This document shows positions 1 to 8,488 of a stretch of 43,717 nt of DNA, piece by piece. Under the pieces are notes generated by a model, which saw nothing but the letters and a program-made list of their open reading frames with translations, searched no databases and was not told the DNA's origin. The stretch is from the NCBI RefSeq assembly GCF_000746085.1, contig NZ_JQKO01000023.1, forward strand, positions 1 to 43,717, in the 5' to 3' direction. The stretch's first letter is position 1. Each line of letters starts with the position of its first letter. The stretch is from Methylocapsa aurea (GTDB lineage: Bacteria > Pseudomonadota > Alphaproteobacteria > Rhizobiales > Beijerinckiaceae). Both the position numbers and the translations under genes were made by a program.

Positions 1-170
1 TCGAGCCCGTAAAGCCAGCCGAATTTCTGCTCGTAGATGCGCACGCCGAGATAGAAGGCGCACATCACGCCAGCGCCGATGAACATCGGCACCGGATCCC
101 ATATCTTCGCCGCGGCGGAGGCGGCTCCAGCCTCCGCGCGGGAAGGACTTGTTTCTGTAATTAAACTCAT
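1..170 (-). CDS. pmoC: Particulate methane monooxygenase subunit C, N-terminal part (cut by window edge)
   Basis: The first 56 codons of a gene that runs out of the window to the left. PmoC is an integral membrane subunit of copper-dependent methane monooxygenase, which oxidises methane to methanol in intracytoplasmic membranes. It is normally first in a pmoCAB operon, so pmoA and pmoB should lie further left. After an Ala/Ser-rich start, residues 22-56 contain a hydrophobic segment and the block RIYEQKFGWLYGLD, which matches the first membrane helix of alphaproteobacterial PmoC proteins (IYEQ.FGW..GLDSF). The ATG at 168-170 is preceded by GAGAGG eight bases upstream. AmoC or a divergent paralogue such as PxmC cannot be excluded from so short a piece. 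Confidence 0.8.
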   Translation of the reverse strand, partial: MSLITETSPSRAEAGAASAAAKIWDPVPMFIGAGVMCAFYLGVRIYEQKFGWLYGL

Positions 171-291
171 CTCACGTGCCTCTCAGCTCTTGGGGATAAG
201 ATCGTTTTTCTTTTTTTTGTGGGATTTAGACCAAGCACCTAGCCAGTGGCCGCATTCTGCTCCCGCGGACCAGGTTCATTGTCAGCGCCAT

Positions 292-373
292 TTCGGTCAA
301 TGAGGCCGACAGATCGGTCGATTGTCCGCGCCAACGATTAGATCGGTCTACGTGCAGCTACAATATTCGGTCA
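292..373. promoter_or_regulatory. Four TCGGTC/GACCGA boxes upstream of pmoC
   Basis: TCGGTC occurs at 293-298, 314-319, 343-348 and 367-372 (GACCGA as read towards pmoC). The outer two are extended to TTCGGTCA and the inner two to AGATCGGTC. Starts are 21, 29 and 24 bases apart. A weak sigma-70-like pair on the minus strand (TTGTAG, 17 bases, TAATCG) overlaps the 343-348 box. The clustering in front of a highly expressed operon suggests a regulator binding region. The regulator is unknown and the promoter was not proven. The rest of the 171-865 gap shows no convincing gene. Confidence 0.35.
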
Positions 374-506
374 GGCGGGTGGTGATGACATTTGTTCAGG
401 TAGGTCGAGACTACCCACTAGGATAGGTCATCGGAGAAGACGGCTCTCGAAGCGGCGTTTTGCTCAAGCGCGGCGCCAACTGGTTCGGGCGATAAAGCCT
501 TTAGCA

Positions 507-653
507 TTAGGTATTTGCACAGGATGTTCGAGATAGAACCGCAAGCTTGATCCAGAGCAGCGCGACAACGCCGGCGATGACGAAGGAATTTGGCGCGCCA
601 AGAGGGGCGCTGGGCCGTGGAAAAGGTCCCGGGGGATGGAAGGCGCCGCCCAT
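507..653 (-). CDS. Possible 48-residue membrane peptide upstream of pmoC
   Basis: A short frame on the same strand as pmoC, about 340 bases upstream of it. It has a Pro/Gly-rich first 22 residues followed by one strongly hydrophobic stretch (SFVIAGVVALLWIKLAVL) that could span the membrane. Its start ATG at 651-653 has only a weak GAGG nine bases upstream. I do not recognise the sequence. Short open frames are common by chance in GC-rich DNA, so this is a candidate only. Confidence 0.15.
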   Translation of the reverse strand: MGGAFHPPGPFPRPSAPLGAPNSFVIAGVVALLWIKLAVLSRTSCANT

Positions 654-865
654 CCGGAAGGGCCTCGGCCCCTAAATAGTGGCGCAACCAAGGCGAAAGC
701 CGGGCTGAATTGCCGCGCGTCCCGCGCCCGCCGCGGATATGGCGAAGGGTTCCGACCGAGGGACCCGCTGATGATCACTAACTGGACAAAGCGAGGAGGG
801 GAGCCACGCCGCAAGCATCGGAATTAGGGTCCAGCGCGACGAAACGCCGCGGCCGTTCATTTCGT

Positions 866-1705
866 TTGCGCGCCGCCTGTCTTGGCGTCCTCGCGCAAAC
901 CATCGCAAACGCCGCTGCCGCAAGCGCGGATGGCGATTGTTCGGCAAAGAGCGCCAGCCGCGGCGTGGTCGCGTCCGTCAACGAACGGCTTGAATTGACC
1001 CTTGTCGATGGGCAAACGCTGAAGATCGCCGGCGTCGATCCCCCCCGCCCCACGCCAGACCAACCCACCATCGATGCAAAATCTCGCGATCGGCTGGGCC
1101 AATGGCTCGCCGGACAAGAAATTTTATATCGGCCGATGGGACAGCGCCAGGATCGCTGGGGGCGCCTTCCCGCGCTCGTCTTCGCGCCAGCCGCGTCGCC
1201 AAGATCGCCGCCCCTGCCGCTCGCGGAAGCCCTGCTCGACGCCGGGCTCGCCCGATTTGAACCAGGTCCCGAGGCGCGGCAATGCCGCGCGGCGTTGCTA
1301 GCGGCGGAATCGGGCGCGCGCGCCGCTGCGCTTGGACTTTGGGCGGATCCGTACTATGCGATTATCCCGGCGACCGACCGCGCGTCCTTTCCGGAAAAGG
1401 CCGGGACATCCGTCATTGTCGAAGGCCGCGTCACCGGCGTCGAAAGCGGCCAATTCCGCTCCACTCTGTTATTCGGGCCACGCCGGGGCTGGCATTTTTC
1501 GGTCACGATATTGCAACGCAACATCAAGATATTCGACGCCGCAGGATTCAATTTGGCTGGACTGGCAGGCCATACCCTTCGCGTGCGGGGTCTCCTCGAC
1601 ATGCGGTTCGGACCCCAGATCGAGATCGCCAACCCCGATGAAATCGAGGTGGTCTCCGAGGACCAAGGCGAGATCTCCCTCGCTCCGGCTCCCTTGCGGC
1701 GCTGA
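866..1705 (+). CDS. Secreted thermonuclease-fold (SNase-like) protein
   Basis: About 279 residues from a TTG start. A hydrophobic Ala-rich N-terminus looks like an export signal. Residues about 35-155 form a staphylococcal-nuclease-like OB fold (LKIAGVDPPR, QDRWGRLPALVF, LAEALLDAGLARFEPGPEARQC, AAALGLWADPYY). Residues about 180-265 form a second OB-like domain (VEGRVTGVESGQFRS, LRVRGLLDMRFGPQIEI) found in alphaproteobacterial relatives. By eye, the catalytic Arg35 and Glu43 of the Staphylococcus enzyme align with Lys and Arg here, while Arg87 is kept in DRWGR, so nuclease activity is doubtful. The start is uncertain: the frame is open back to 782, and a strong AGGAGGGGA at 794-802 has no ordinary start codon close behind it. 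An M48 protease gene follows after 20 bases. Confidence 0.75.
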   Translation: MRAACLGVLAQTIANAAAASADGDCSAKSASRGVVASVNERLELTLVDGQTLKIAGVDPPRPTPDQPTIDAKSRDRLGQWLAGQEILYRPMGQRQDRWGRLPALVFAPAASPRSPPLPLAEALLDAGLARFEPGPEARQCRAALLAAESGARAAALGLWADPYYAIIPATDRASFPEKAGTSVIVEGRVTGVESGQFRSTLLFGPRRGWHFSVTILQRNIKIFDAAGFNLAGLAGHTLRVRGLLDMRFGPQIEIANPDEIEVVSEDQGEISLAPAPLRR

Positions 1706-1725
1706 AACAGGTCGTCGGCAGGAAA

Positions 1726-3255
1726 ATGGAAAGTCTCGTGGATATCCTCCGGTCGCTGCGGCCGGCGAAAATCGCCGCGTCGCGGACGCGCGGGCTCGGC
1801 GCTAGAGCGGCGATCGCAGTTGCGGCCGCCTTTGCCTTAGCCGCCTGCGCTTCGATGGAGCCGCATAGCGGCCGGCCGTTCCAAGTGGCGGCGCCTCCGG
1901 CGCCGACGCCCTCCCGCCCTCCGGCAATCGAAGCCAAGGGAGCCTCCGAACATCGGCGCATGATCGCCCTGTTCGATGGAGAATATAAAGATCCGCCGGC
2001 GGAGCGCTATCTCAACGAGATCCTGGTCAAGCTGGCCAATGCCGGGGAGAACGCAAGCGAGCCTTATAAAGTCATCATCCTGAACTCGCCGATCGTGAAC
2101 GCTTTCGCGCTGCCTCCCGGCAACCTCTATGTGACCCGCGGCCTGCTGGCGCTCGCCAATGACGCCGCCGAGGTCGCGGCGGTCATGGCGCATGAAATCG
2201 CCCACATCACGGCAAGGCACGCTCTGCGCCGTGAGGAGGAGGAAAAGCGCGCCGCGGTGATCAGCCAGGCGGCGAGCGTGATCCAGAACAAACAGAAAAG
2301 CGAGGAGGTCGCCGCGTCGGCGCGGCGAACAATCGCAAGCTTTTCGCGCCAGCAAGAGCTTGACGCGGATCAGATCGGCATCAAGGTGGTCGCGCGGGCC
2401 GGCTTTGATCCTTACGGCGCGTCGCGATTTCTCGCCGCTCTCGGCCGCTCGGCGGCGCTGCGGACCTCGCTCATCGGCCAGAACGCCAGCGCCAACAAGC
2501 CGGATATGCTCGCGACCCATCCCACCGCCCCGGAGCGGACCGCGCAGGCGATCAACGCCGCCCGCCAGATCGGCGCGCCGGGCCTTGGCGCGACCGACAA
2601 GGCGTCATATCTCGCCGCGATCGACGGCATGATTTTTGGCGACGATCCGGCCGAAGGCTCCATCCGCGGCCGGAAATTTCTGCATGGCCGCCTGGGTTTC
2701 GCATTTACCGCGCCAGAAGGCTTCGGTCTCGAAAATTCGTCTCAAGCCGTCCTTGGCGTGAGCGGGGGCGGCGCGGAGGCCTTGCGCCTCGACAGCGTCA
2801 AGCTGGCGTCCTCGACTCCGCTCGAAACCTATCTCGCCTCCGGCTGGATCGACGGCTTGATGGAGAGGTCGATCCAAACCATCGCGGTGAACAACGCTCC
2901 GGCCGCGATCGCCACGGCCCGCGCCGGGGAATGGAATTTTCGGCTCGCCGTGATCCGATTCGAGCCGGGGCAGGTTTATCGGCTGATTTTCGCAGCGCGC
3001 GCGCTGACCGACGAAACCGAGCGGCGCTTTCGCGCTGCGATCGAATCGTTCCACCATGCCTCACCGGACGAGATCGCGGCGATGCGACCCTTGCGCATTG
3101 GCGTCGTCGCAGCCAAGCCGGGCGACGACGCCGACGCCTTCGCGGAGCGGATGGCGGTTCCAGACCGTCAGCTCGACTTTTTTCTGCTGATCAACGGGCT
3201 CGAACGCAAAGGTCCGCTGCAGGCCGGGGAGTTTTACAAAATCGTGACGGAATAG
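1726..3255 (+). CDS. M48 family metalloprotease, lipoprotein
   Basis: A 509-residue zinc metalloprotease of the BepA/YcaL-like M48 group, which handles misfolded outer-membrane or periplasmic proteins. The lipobox LAAC puts the lipidated Cys at residue 41. The zinc-binding helix HEIAH is at 156-160, and the third ligand is Glu211 in RQQELDADQIGIK. The C-terminal part (about 330-450) is a domain seen in alphaproteobacterial relatives. The last 60 residues (FFLLINGLE...GEFYKIV) resemble a LysM-like wall-binding motif. The ATG is preceded by AGGA. It lies 20 bases after the SNase-like gene, probably in one transcript. The family is clear; the substrate is not known. Confidence 0.88.
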   Translation: MESLVDILRSLRPAKIAASRTRGLGARAAIAVAAAFALAACASMEPHSGRPFQVAAPPAPTPSRPPAIEAKGASEHRRMIALFDGEYKDPPAERYLNEILVKLANAGENASEPYKVIILNSPIVNAFALPPGNLYVTRGLLALANDAAEVAAVMAHEIAHITARHALRREEEEKRAAVISQAASVIQNKQKSEEVAASARRTIASFSRQQELDADQIGIKVVARAGFDPYGASRFLAALGRSAALRTSLIGQNASANKPDMLATHPTAPERTAQAINAARQIGAPGLGATDKASYLAAIDGMIFGDDPAEGSIRGRKFLHGRLGFAFTAPEGFGLENSSQAVLGVSGGGAEALRLDSVKLASSTPLETYLASGWIDGLMERSIQTIAVNNAPAAIATARAGEWNFRLAVIRFEPGQVYRLIFAARALTDETERRFRAAIESFHHASPDEIAAMRPLRIGVVAAKPGDDADAFAERMAVPDRQLDFFLLINGLERKGPLQAGEFYKIVTE

Positions 3256-3331
3256 AGTCTCGGCGGGGCGCTTGACCAAAGTCCAAAATATGCTTTAACC
3301 CATTGAATTTCAGGGAGTCCTTTTCGATCCG

Positions 3332-3658
3332 ATGCGTCCATCCGGTCGGGAGGGCGCCCTGCAGCGCTATGTCCGCGGAAATCGATCGGCGCGATATCTC
3401 TTTGTTTTGACGCATGATTTACCTGAAGAGCCGGCGCCTTATCGGCATCATGCTCTAGATGAAAGCATATTTCCTTTGCGCTTGATCTGGCTCTTTCTGC
3501 TCGTTCCTTACGCCGCGCTGGTATGGGTTCCGTTTTACAACAAGAGCCTGCCCGAGCTTTTCGGTTTCCCGTTTTTCTATTGGTATCAACTGCTTTTCGT
3601 GCCGGTCACCTCCGGATTGATTTATATTGTCTATCGGCGGATCCGCGATGACCGGTGA
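3332..3658 (+). CDS. DUF3311 small membrane protein, symporter partner
   Basis: A 108-residue protein with two membrane segments: about residues 49-66 (PLRLIWLFLLVPYAALVW) and about 76-100 (GFPFFYWYQLLFVPVTSGLIYIVY). It ends in a basic tail. Small DUF3311 proteins are typically encoded directly before MctP-type sodium:solute symporters and may be accessory subunits. Its end overlaps the symporter start by 11 bases, which indicates translational coupling. The ATG has AGGGAG about 14 bases upstream, a loose fit. A later in-frame start at the residue pair before ARYLFVLTHDL is possible. Confidence 0.75.
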   Translation: MRPSGREGALQRYVRGNRSARYLFVLTHDLPEEPAPYRHHALDESIFPLRLIWLFLLVPYAALVWVPFYNKSLPELFGFPFFYWYQLLFVPVTSGLIYIVYRRIRDDR

Positions 3659-5132
3659 GTTCGACTACCCGGCCCTCGCCGTCTTTATTTTCTTCTTCGC
3701 GCTCGTGACGGTGCTGGGGTTCATCGCGGCCCATTGGCGGCGCCCCAAAACGCTGGCGCATCTCGACGAATGGGGCCTTGGCGGGCGCCAATTTGGAACC
3801 TGGATCACCTGGTTTCTGATCGGCGGCGACATCTACACCGCCTATACGATGATCGCCGTGCCGGCCCTCGTCTATGCCGTCGGCGCGTTTGGCTTCTTCG
3901 CCATGCCCTATACGATCATCATCTATCCTTTCGTTTTCGCCGTGATGCCGATCCTGTGGAAAGTCGCGAAGGAGAACAATTACGTGACCGCGGCCGATGT
4001 GGTCCACGGCCGTTACGGGTCGCGCCCGCTCGAGCTCGCCGTCGCTTTGACCGGCGTCATCGCGACCATGCCTTATATTGCGCTCCAGCTGATCGGCATG
4101 GAGACCATTATCCACGCGCTGGGCCTGAAGGGAGAAATTCCGCTCATTCTCGCCTTCCTGATCCTGGCGTTCTACACTTATTCATCCGGCCTGCGCGCGC
4201 CCGCGCTCATCGCCTTCGTCAAGGACACGATGATCTACATCGTGGTGATCGCCGCGACCGCTTTGATCCCCTTGAAGCTTGGCGGCTATGGCGCCGTATT
4301 CGACGCCGCCGACGCCGCCTTCAAGGCCAAGGGATCGGGCGGCATCTTGCTCGCGCCAAGCCAGTACGTCCCCTATCTGACGCTGGCTTTCGGCTCGGCA
4401 TTGGCGCTTTTTATGTATCCTCACGCGCTTACCGCTATTTTTGCGAGTTCCGGGGCCAAGACGATCCGCCGGAACGCCATGTTGCTGCCGACCTATTCGC
4501 TCGTTCTCGGCCTGCTCGCCCTCATGGGTTACATGGGCCATGCCGCCGGCCTGACCCTTTCGAACAATAACGACGTGGTCCCGGCTCTGTTCAAGACTTT
4601 GTTTCCCGGCTGGTTCGCCGGCTTCGCCTTCGCCGCGATCGCGATCGGCGCGTTGGTGCCGGCCGCCGTCATGAGCATTGGCGCGGCGAATCTCTTCACC
4701 CGCAATTTTTGGAAGGCCTATGTCGATCCTGGCGTGACGCCGGCGGGAGAGGCGCAGGTCGCGAAGACGGCCTCGCTTGTCGTCAAGGTCGGCGCGCTCC
4801 TCGTCATCTTGTTTCTGCCGACCCAATTCGCGATCGACCTGCAATTGCTCGGAGGCCTGTGGATCCTGCAGACGTTTCCGTCGGTCATTTTCGGCCTTTA
4901 CACCGGCTGGTTCCGCGCCTCCGGCCTGCTCGCCGGCTGGGCGATCGGGTTCTTCGGCGGCACCTGGCTGGTCTGGCTGAACAACTATAAGCCTTTGCAC
5001 ACATTGGCTTTCGGCGAGACGCGCGTCGCCGTCTATTCAGGGTTGCTGGCGCTCGCGGCCAATATTCTAGTGGCGAGCCTCGTCAGCGCCGCGCTCCGCC
5101 TGCGATCGCGCCACGCTTTAGAACCTCGGTGA
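3648..5132 (+). CDS. Sodium:solute symporter, MctP-like (monocarboxylate uptake)
   Basis: About 494 residues with roughly 13 hydrophobic segments and the layout of the SSS family. It carries DEWGLGGRQFG after the first helix and FGSALALFMYPHALTAIFASS in the middle. These features, and the DUF3311 gene overlapping its 5' end, resemble the rhizobial MctP permease, which takes up monocarboxylates such as lactate, pyruvate and acetate. The ATG at 3648 was chosen over a TTG at 3627 because it gives a typical N-terminus (MTGEFDYPALAVF). Uptake of C2/C3 acids would fit an organism that also encodes malate synthase and an acetyl/acyl phosphotransferase, but the substrate is inferred. Confidence 0.85.
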   Translation: MTGEFDYPALAVFIFFFALVTVLGFIAAHWRRPKTLAHLDEWGLGGRQFGTWITWFLIGGDIYTAYTMIAVPALVYAVGAFGFFAMPYTIIIYPFVFAVMPILWKVAKENNYVTAADVVHGRYGSRPLELAVALTGVIATMPYIALQLIGMETIIHALGLKGEIPLILAFLILAFYTYSSGLRAPALIAFVKDTMIYIVVIAATALIPLKLGGYGAVFDAADAAFKAKGSGGILLAPSQYVPYLTLAFGSALALFMYPHALTAIFASSGAKTIRRNAMLLPTYSLVLGLLALMGYMGHAAGLTLSNNNDVVPALFKTLFPGWFAGFAFAAIAIGALVPAAVMSIGAANLFTRNFWKAYVDPGVTPAGEAQVAKTASLVVKVGALLVILFLPTQFAIDLQLLGGLWILQTFPSVIFGLYTGWFRASGLLAGWAIGFFGGTWLVWLNNYKPLHTLAFGETRVAVYSGLLALAANILVASLVSAALRLRSRHALEPR

Positions 5133-5217
5133 TTTAAGGAAGAGCCCTTCGTTCACCCGGTCTTGACGTCCGCGATCTATGGATTCTGTTCGATCGAAAC
5201 GAACCAGGGACGAAACG

Positions 5218-6498
5218 ATGGAACCGAACGCTCAAGAGAACGCTCGCGAACGCGAGGCCCTTCCAGAAAACGCCTCCTGCCGCTGCTGCGTGGTCGGCGG
5301 CGGGCCCGCCGGGATGATGCTTGGACTTCTCCTCGCCCGCGCCGGAATCGATACGATCGTCGTCGAAAAACACGCCGATTTCCTGCGCGACTTCCGCGGC
5401 GACACAATTCATCCCTCCACCCTCGAAGCTCTGAACGACATAGGCCTGCTCGATGAATTTCTGAAGCTGCCGCACCAGGAGGCCCGCGAACTCAAGGCGC
5501 GGGTCGGCGACGTCACGATCCCCTTAGCGGATTTCTCGCATTTGCCGACCCGCGCCAAATTCGTCGCCTTCATGCCGCAATGGGATTTCCTCGATTTTCT
5601 GGCGGCGAAAGCCAAGCTTTATCCGACCTTCCGGCTGATGATGTCGACCGAAGTCATTGGCCTTATCGAGGAGGGCGGCAGAGTGGCCGGCGTTACGGCG
5701 CGGACCAAGGACGGCGCTTTGTCAATCCGCGCCGACCTGACCATCGGCGCGGATGGGCGCCACTCCAGGGTGCGGCAAGCCGCCGGTTTCGCGCCGCTGG
5801 ACATTGGCGCGCCGATGGATGTGCTCTGGTTCAGGCTGTCGCGCAAAGCCGACGACCCTTTGGAAAGCTTCGGCCGGATCGACGCGGGACAGATCCTGGC
5901 CCTGATCAATCGCGGCGAACATTGGCAATGCGGCTATGTCATAGCCAAAGGTTCCGCCGACGAGATCAAGGCGAAGGGCATCGGCCTTCTGCGCGAACGG
6001 ATCGCGACGCTGGCGCCCTTCCTCGCCGATCGCGTGGCTGAACTGGCCAGCGTCGATGACGTCAAACTCTTGACGGTCGCGGTCGACCGGCTGCCGCTCT
6101 GGCACCGGCCAGGCCTCTTATGCATCGGCGATAGCGCCCATGCGATGTCGCCGATCGGCGGCGTCGGCATCAATCTCGCCATTCAGGATGCGATCGCCGC
6201 CGCCAATATTCTCGCGCGCCCCCTGCTCGACCAGCAACGGCCGCCGGACGAGAGTCTGGCCCAGGTCCAGGCGCGACGGGAATGGCCGACCAAGGCGACG
6301 CAAGGCATCCAGGTCTTCCTTCAGAAAAACATGGTCGCCCGCGTTCTCGCCGCTGGCGGCAAGATCGAGCCGCCATGGTTCCTGCGCCTCTTTATCTATC
6401 TGCCGATCCTGCGGCGGTTGCCCGCCCGCCTGATCGGGATCGGGGTCAGACCCGAGCGGGTCCGCGCGCCGGCCATCTCCCTCCCCAGTGAGCAATGA
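5218..6498 (+). CDS. FAD-dependent monooxygenase (PHBH fold)
   Basis: A 426-residue flavoprotein of the p-hydroxybenzoate hydroxylase-like group. The Rossmann motif GGGPAG follows the first strand (CCVVGGGPAGMML). The DG motif is in TIGADGRHSRVR, and the third FAD motif is CIGDSAHAMSPIGGVGINLAIQDA. Such enzymes hydroxylate aromatic or polyketide-like substrates with NAD(P)H; related proteins of this size are common in Rhizobiales with unknown substrates. The ATG at 5218 follows CAGGGA with good spacing. An upstream ATG at 5179 is in frame but has no ribosome site. The gene stands 85 bases after the symporter, with nothing to link the two functions. Confidence 0.85.
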   Translation: MEPNAQENAREREALPENASCRCCVVGGGPAGMMLGLLLARAGIDTIVVEKHADFLRDFRGDTIHPSTLEALNDIGLLDEFLKLPHQEARELKARVGDVTIPLADFSHLPTRAKFVAFMPQWDFLDFLAAKAKLYPTFRLMMSTEVIGLIEEGGRVAGVTARTKDGALSIRADLTIGADGRHSRVRQAAGFAPLDIGAPMDVLWFRLSRKADDPLESFGRIDAGQILALINRGEHWQCGYVIAKGSADEIKAKGIGLLRERIATLAPFLADRVAELASVDDVKLLTVAVDRLPLWHRPGLLCIGDSAHAMSPIGGVGINLAIQDAIAAANILARPLLDQQRPPDESLAQVQARREWPTKATQGIQVFLQKNMVARVLAAGGKIEPPWFLRLFIYLPILRRLPARLIGIGVRPERVRAPAISLPSEQ

Positions 6499-6696
6499 CG
6501 CGCGCCAAGGCCGCGGCCACATAACGCGGAGCTGGTGGAAGCCTCGCTGCGAGGAGGTGTGGCAAAACAGCCGCACTTTCGCCGCCGAACGCGACAGCTT
6601 CGCTATGGCGCTTTCCAATCGGGCTCTCGCGCAGTAGAAATAAGGTCGAGCATTGCGCCGCCGCGGCTTTCTCGATTCCGCCAAGGATCAAGAAAT

Positions 6697-8388
6697 ATGG
6701 ACCCTTCCCATGGCCAGGAGCATCCTTTGGCGAAGCTGGGACCAGATCGTTCAAGGCTTCCCCGGCATGGGCAGCCGCCTCGACCCCGCCGCCTCGCCGC
6801 CTTGGCCATAGCCGCCGGGATTTGGACCGCCCTCGCTGGAACGTCCTTGGCCGCCCCATCCATCGTGATCGAGGCGTCGTCCGGCGCGGTTCTCTACGAG
6901 GAGCAAGCGACCCAGCCCTGGTATCCGGCCTCCTTGACCAAATTGGTCACGGTCTATGTCGCGTTGAAGGCCGTGCGCGAGCGCCGCATCGCTTTCGAGA
7001 CCCCGCTCGCCGTCTCCGCCCGCGCGGCGTCGATGCCGCCATCCAAAATGGGCTTCCGCCCTGGCTCTCTGGTAACGCTTGGCAACGCCTTGAAAATGCT
7101 CATGGTGAAATCGGCGAACGATATAGCGGTCACGATTGCGGAAGGGGTTTCAGGCTCGGTCGAAGCCTTCGCCGACGAGATGAACGAGGCCGCGGCGTCG
7201 CTGGGCCTTTCCCAATCCCATTTCGTCAATCCCAATGGCCTGCCCGATCCGCGCCATGTCTCCTCGGCGCGCGACTTCGCCATTCTAGCCCGGGCGCTCT
7301 ATGTGACTTTTCCGGAACAAGCGGACCTGTTCAGCATCGGCGCCTTGCGGCTCGGCGGCGCCATCATCACAAATCACAATAATCTCCTTGGCCGCTATCC
7401 GGGCGTCGATGGCATGAAGACCGGCTTCACCTGCGCCGCCGGTTTCAATGTGGTCGCCAGCGCCAACCAAGGCGGCAGGAAGCTTATCGCCGTGGTGCTG
7501 GGGGCGCCGAATGTCGCCCTGCGCACCATTAAAGCCGCGGCTCTGTTCGACCGCGGCTTCGCCGGAATAGATCGTCCCGGCGGCCCCGTGGCCGCGCTCC
7601 CCGGGCAAGGATCCGCGCCGCCAGATATGCGCAATTCGATCTGCCACAAGCGCGGCAAGGCCATCGCCGAATTCAACGCCGAGAACGAACGCCTTATCGC
7701 GCCTTTGGAGGCGGCCAATGGCCGCGCTTTCGCGGGGCGCGAGGGTTCGTCCGTCATCGACGCCAATGCGCTGGCAAGGCCGGCGCCGATGGCGCGGCGC
7801 ATCGCACTGGTGCCGGCCCCATCCTACGACCCGGTGCCGGTCTCTATCGGAGCGCCCGATGGCTATGCCGGAGCGATTGCGCAAGCGCGCCCGGCGCATT
7901 CTCCGGTCGGAACCGAACCGCCCCCAGGAACGGCGAGCGCCTATGCCGCCGTCAAGGAGCCGACGCTTGCCGAAGGCGGTTCGCCGCTGCAGCCCGATGC
8001 CGGCGCAATTCCGTTAAAGCTTCGCGGCAAACATGCCCGTCAAGCGGCTCGGAAACATCGCCATGCGCCGGCGACCACCCCGACAAAATCGGCATTGGCG
8101 GCAAGAGACAGCAAGGTCTTGGCCGCTCCGGTCAAACAAAGCAGGGCTGCAAAAGGCCAAGGCGTTGAAACCAAAACGGTGATGGTCAAGCCGGCCACGG
8201 ACGCGCATTCCTCTTCCAAACCCGGCGCCTCCGCCAAAAAGGGCGCCGCCGCCAAGCCTGTCGCCGCTGTGCATCCAGCGGCCCCGGCCAAGCCCGCCGC
8301 CAAACCCGCCAAAAAACCGAACAGAGAGGCGAAAGCCGCGCCGCCCGCCCCTAAGGCGAAAACAGGCGCCGCCCATGCCGGAGAGTGA
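6697..8388 (+). CDS. D-alanyl-D-alanine carboxypeptidase (S11) with basic Ala/Lys/Pro tail
   Basis: A 563-residue penicillin-binding carboxypeptidase that trims the terminal D-Ala of peptidoglycan stem peptides in the periplasm. The signal region is about residues 31-53 (LAALAIAAGIWTALAGTSLAA). The three active-site motifs are SLTK at 79-82, SAN at 139-141 and KTG at 241-243. The catalytic domain ends near 300. The remaining 260 residues hold no recognisable PBP5 or SPOR domain and become increasingly rich in Ala, Lys and Pro, so the tail may bind wall or membrane by charge. The ATG at 6697 has AAGGA nine bases upstream; an earlier in-frame ATG at 6535 lacks support. The 198 bases before it hold nothing recognised. 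Confidence 0.88.
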   Translation: MDPSHGQEHPLAKLGPDRSRLPRHGQPPRPRRLAALAIAAGIWTALAGTSLAAPSIVIEASSGAVLYEEQATQPWYPASLTKLVTVYVALKAVRERRIAFETPLAVSARAASMPPSKMGFRPGSLVTLGNALKMLMVKSANDIAVTIAEGVSGSVEAFADEMNEAAASLGLSQSHFVNPNGLPDPRHVSSARDFAILARALYVTFPEQADLFSIGALRLGGAIITNHNNLLGRYPGVDGMKTGFTCAAGFNVVASANQGGRKLIAVVLGAPNVALRTIKAAALFDRGFAGIDRPGGPVAALPGQGSAPPDMRNSICHKRGKAIAEFNAENERLIAPLEAANGRAFAGREGSSVIDANALARPAPMARRIALVPAPSYDPVPVSIGAPDGYAGAIAQARPAHSPVGTEPPPGTASAYAAVKEPTLAEGGSPLQPDAGAIPLKLRGKHARQAARKHRHAPATTPTKSALAARDSKVLAAPVKQSRAAKGQGVETKTVMVKPATDAHSSSKPGASAKKGAAAKPVAAVHPAAPAKPAAKPAKKPNREAKAAPPAPKAKTGAAHAGE

Positions 8389-8485
8389 GTTAGGCGTCAC
8401 CGCGCGGCCGGCGTTGCCGATCGAAGACAGCCTGTTGAACGGCGCGGAGTGGGATAAGATCGGCCAGTTGAAATTGAGACGATAA
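8375..8485 (+). CDS. Possible 36-residue ORF bridging the carboxypeptidase and CobW genes
   Basis: An ATG at 8375 starts a 36-codon frame that overlaps the last 14 bases of the carboxypeptidase gene in another frame. It stops three bases before the CobW-family start. The peptide is soluble-looking, with an acidic middle and a basic end (QLKLRR). The tight packing suggests translational coupling and makes a real small protein plausible. No family was recognised and the ribosome site is weak. Confidence 0.3.
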   Translation: MPESELGVTARPALPIEDSLLNGAEWDKIGQLKLRR

Positions 8486-8488
8486 AGG

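Noticed and set aside
794-802. AGGAGGGGA as ribosome site for the SNase-like gene
   Set aside because: No ATG, GTG or TTG lies 5-12 bases downstream in any frame that reaches the gene; kept only as a note on start uncertainty.
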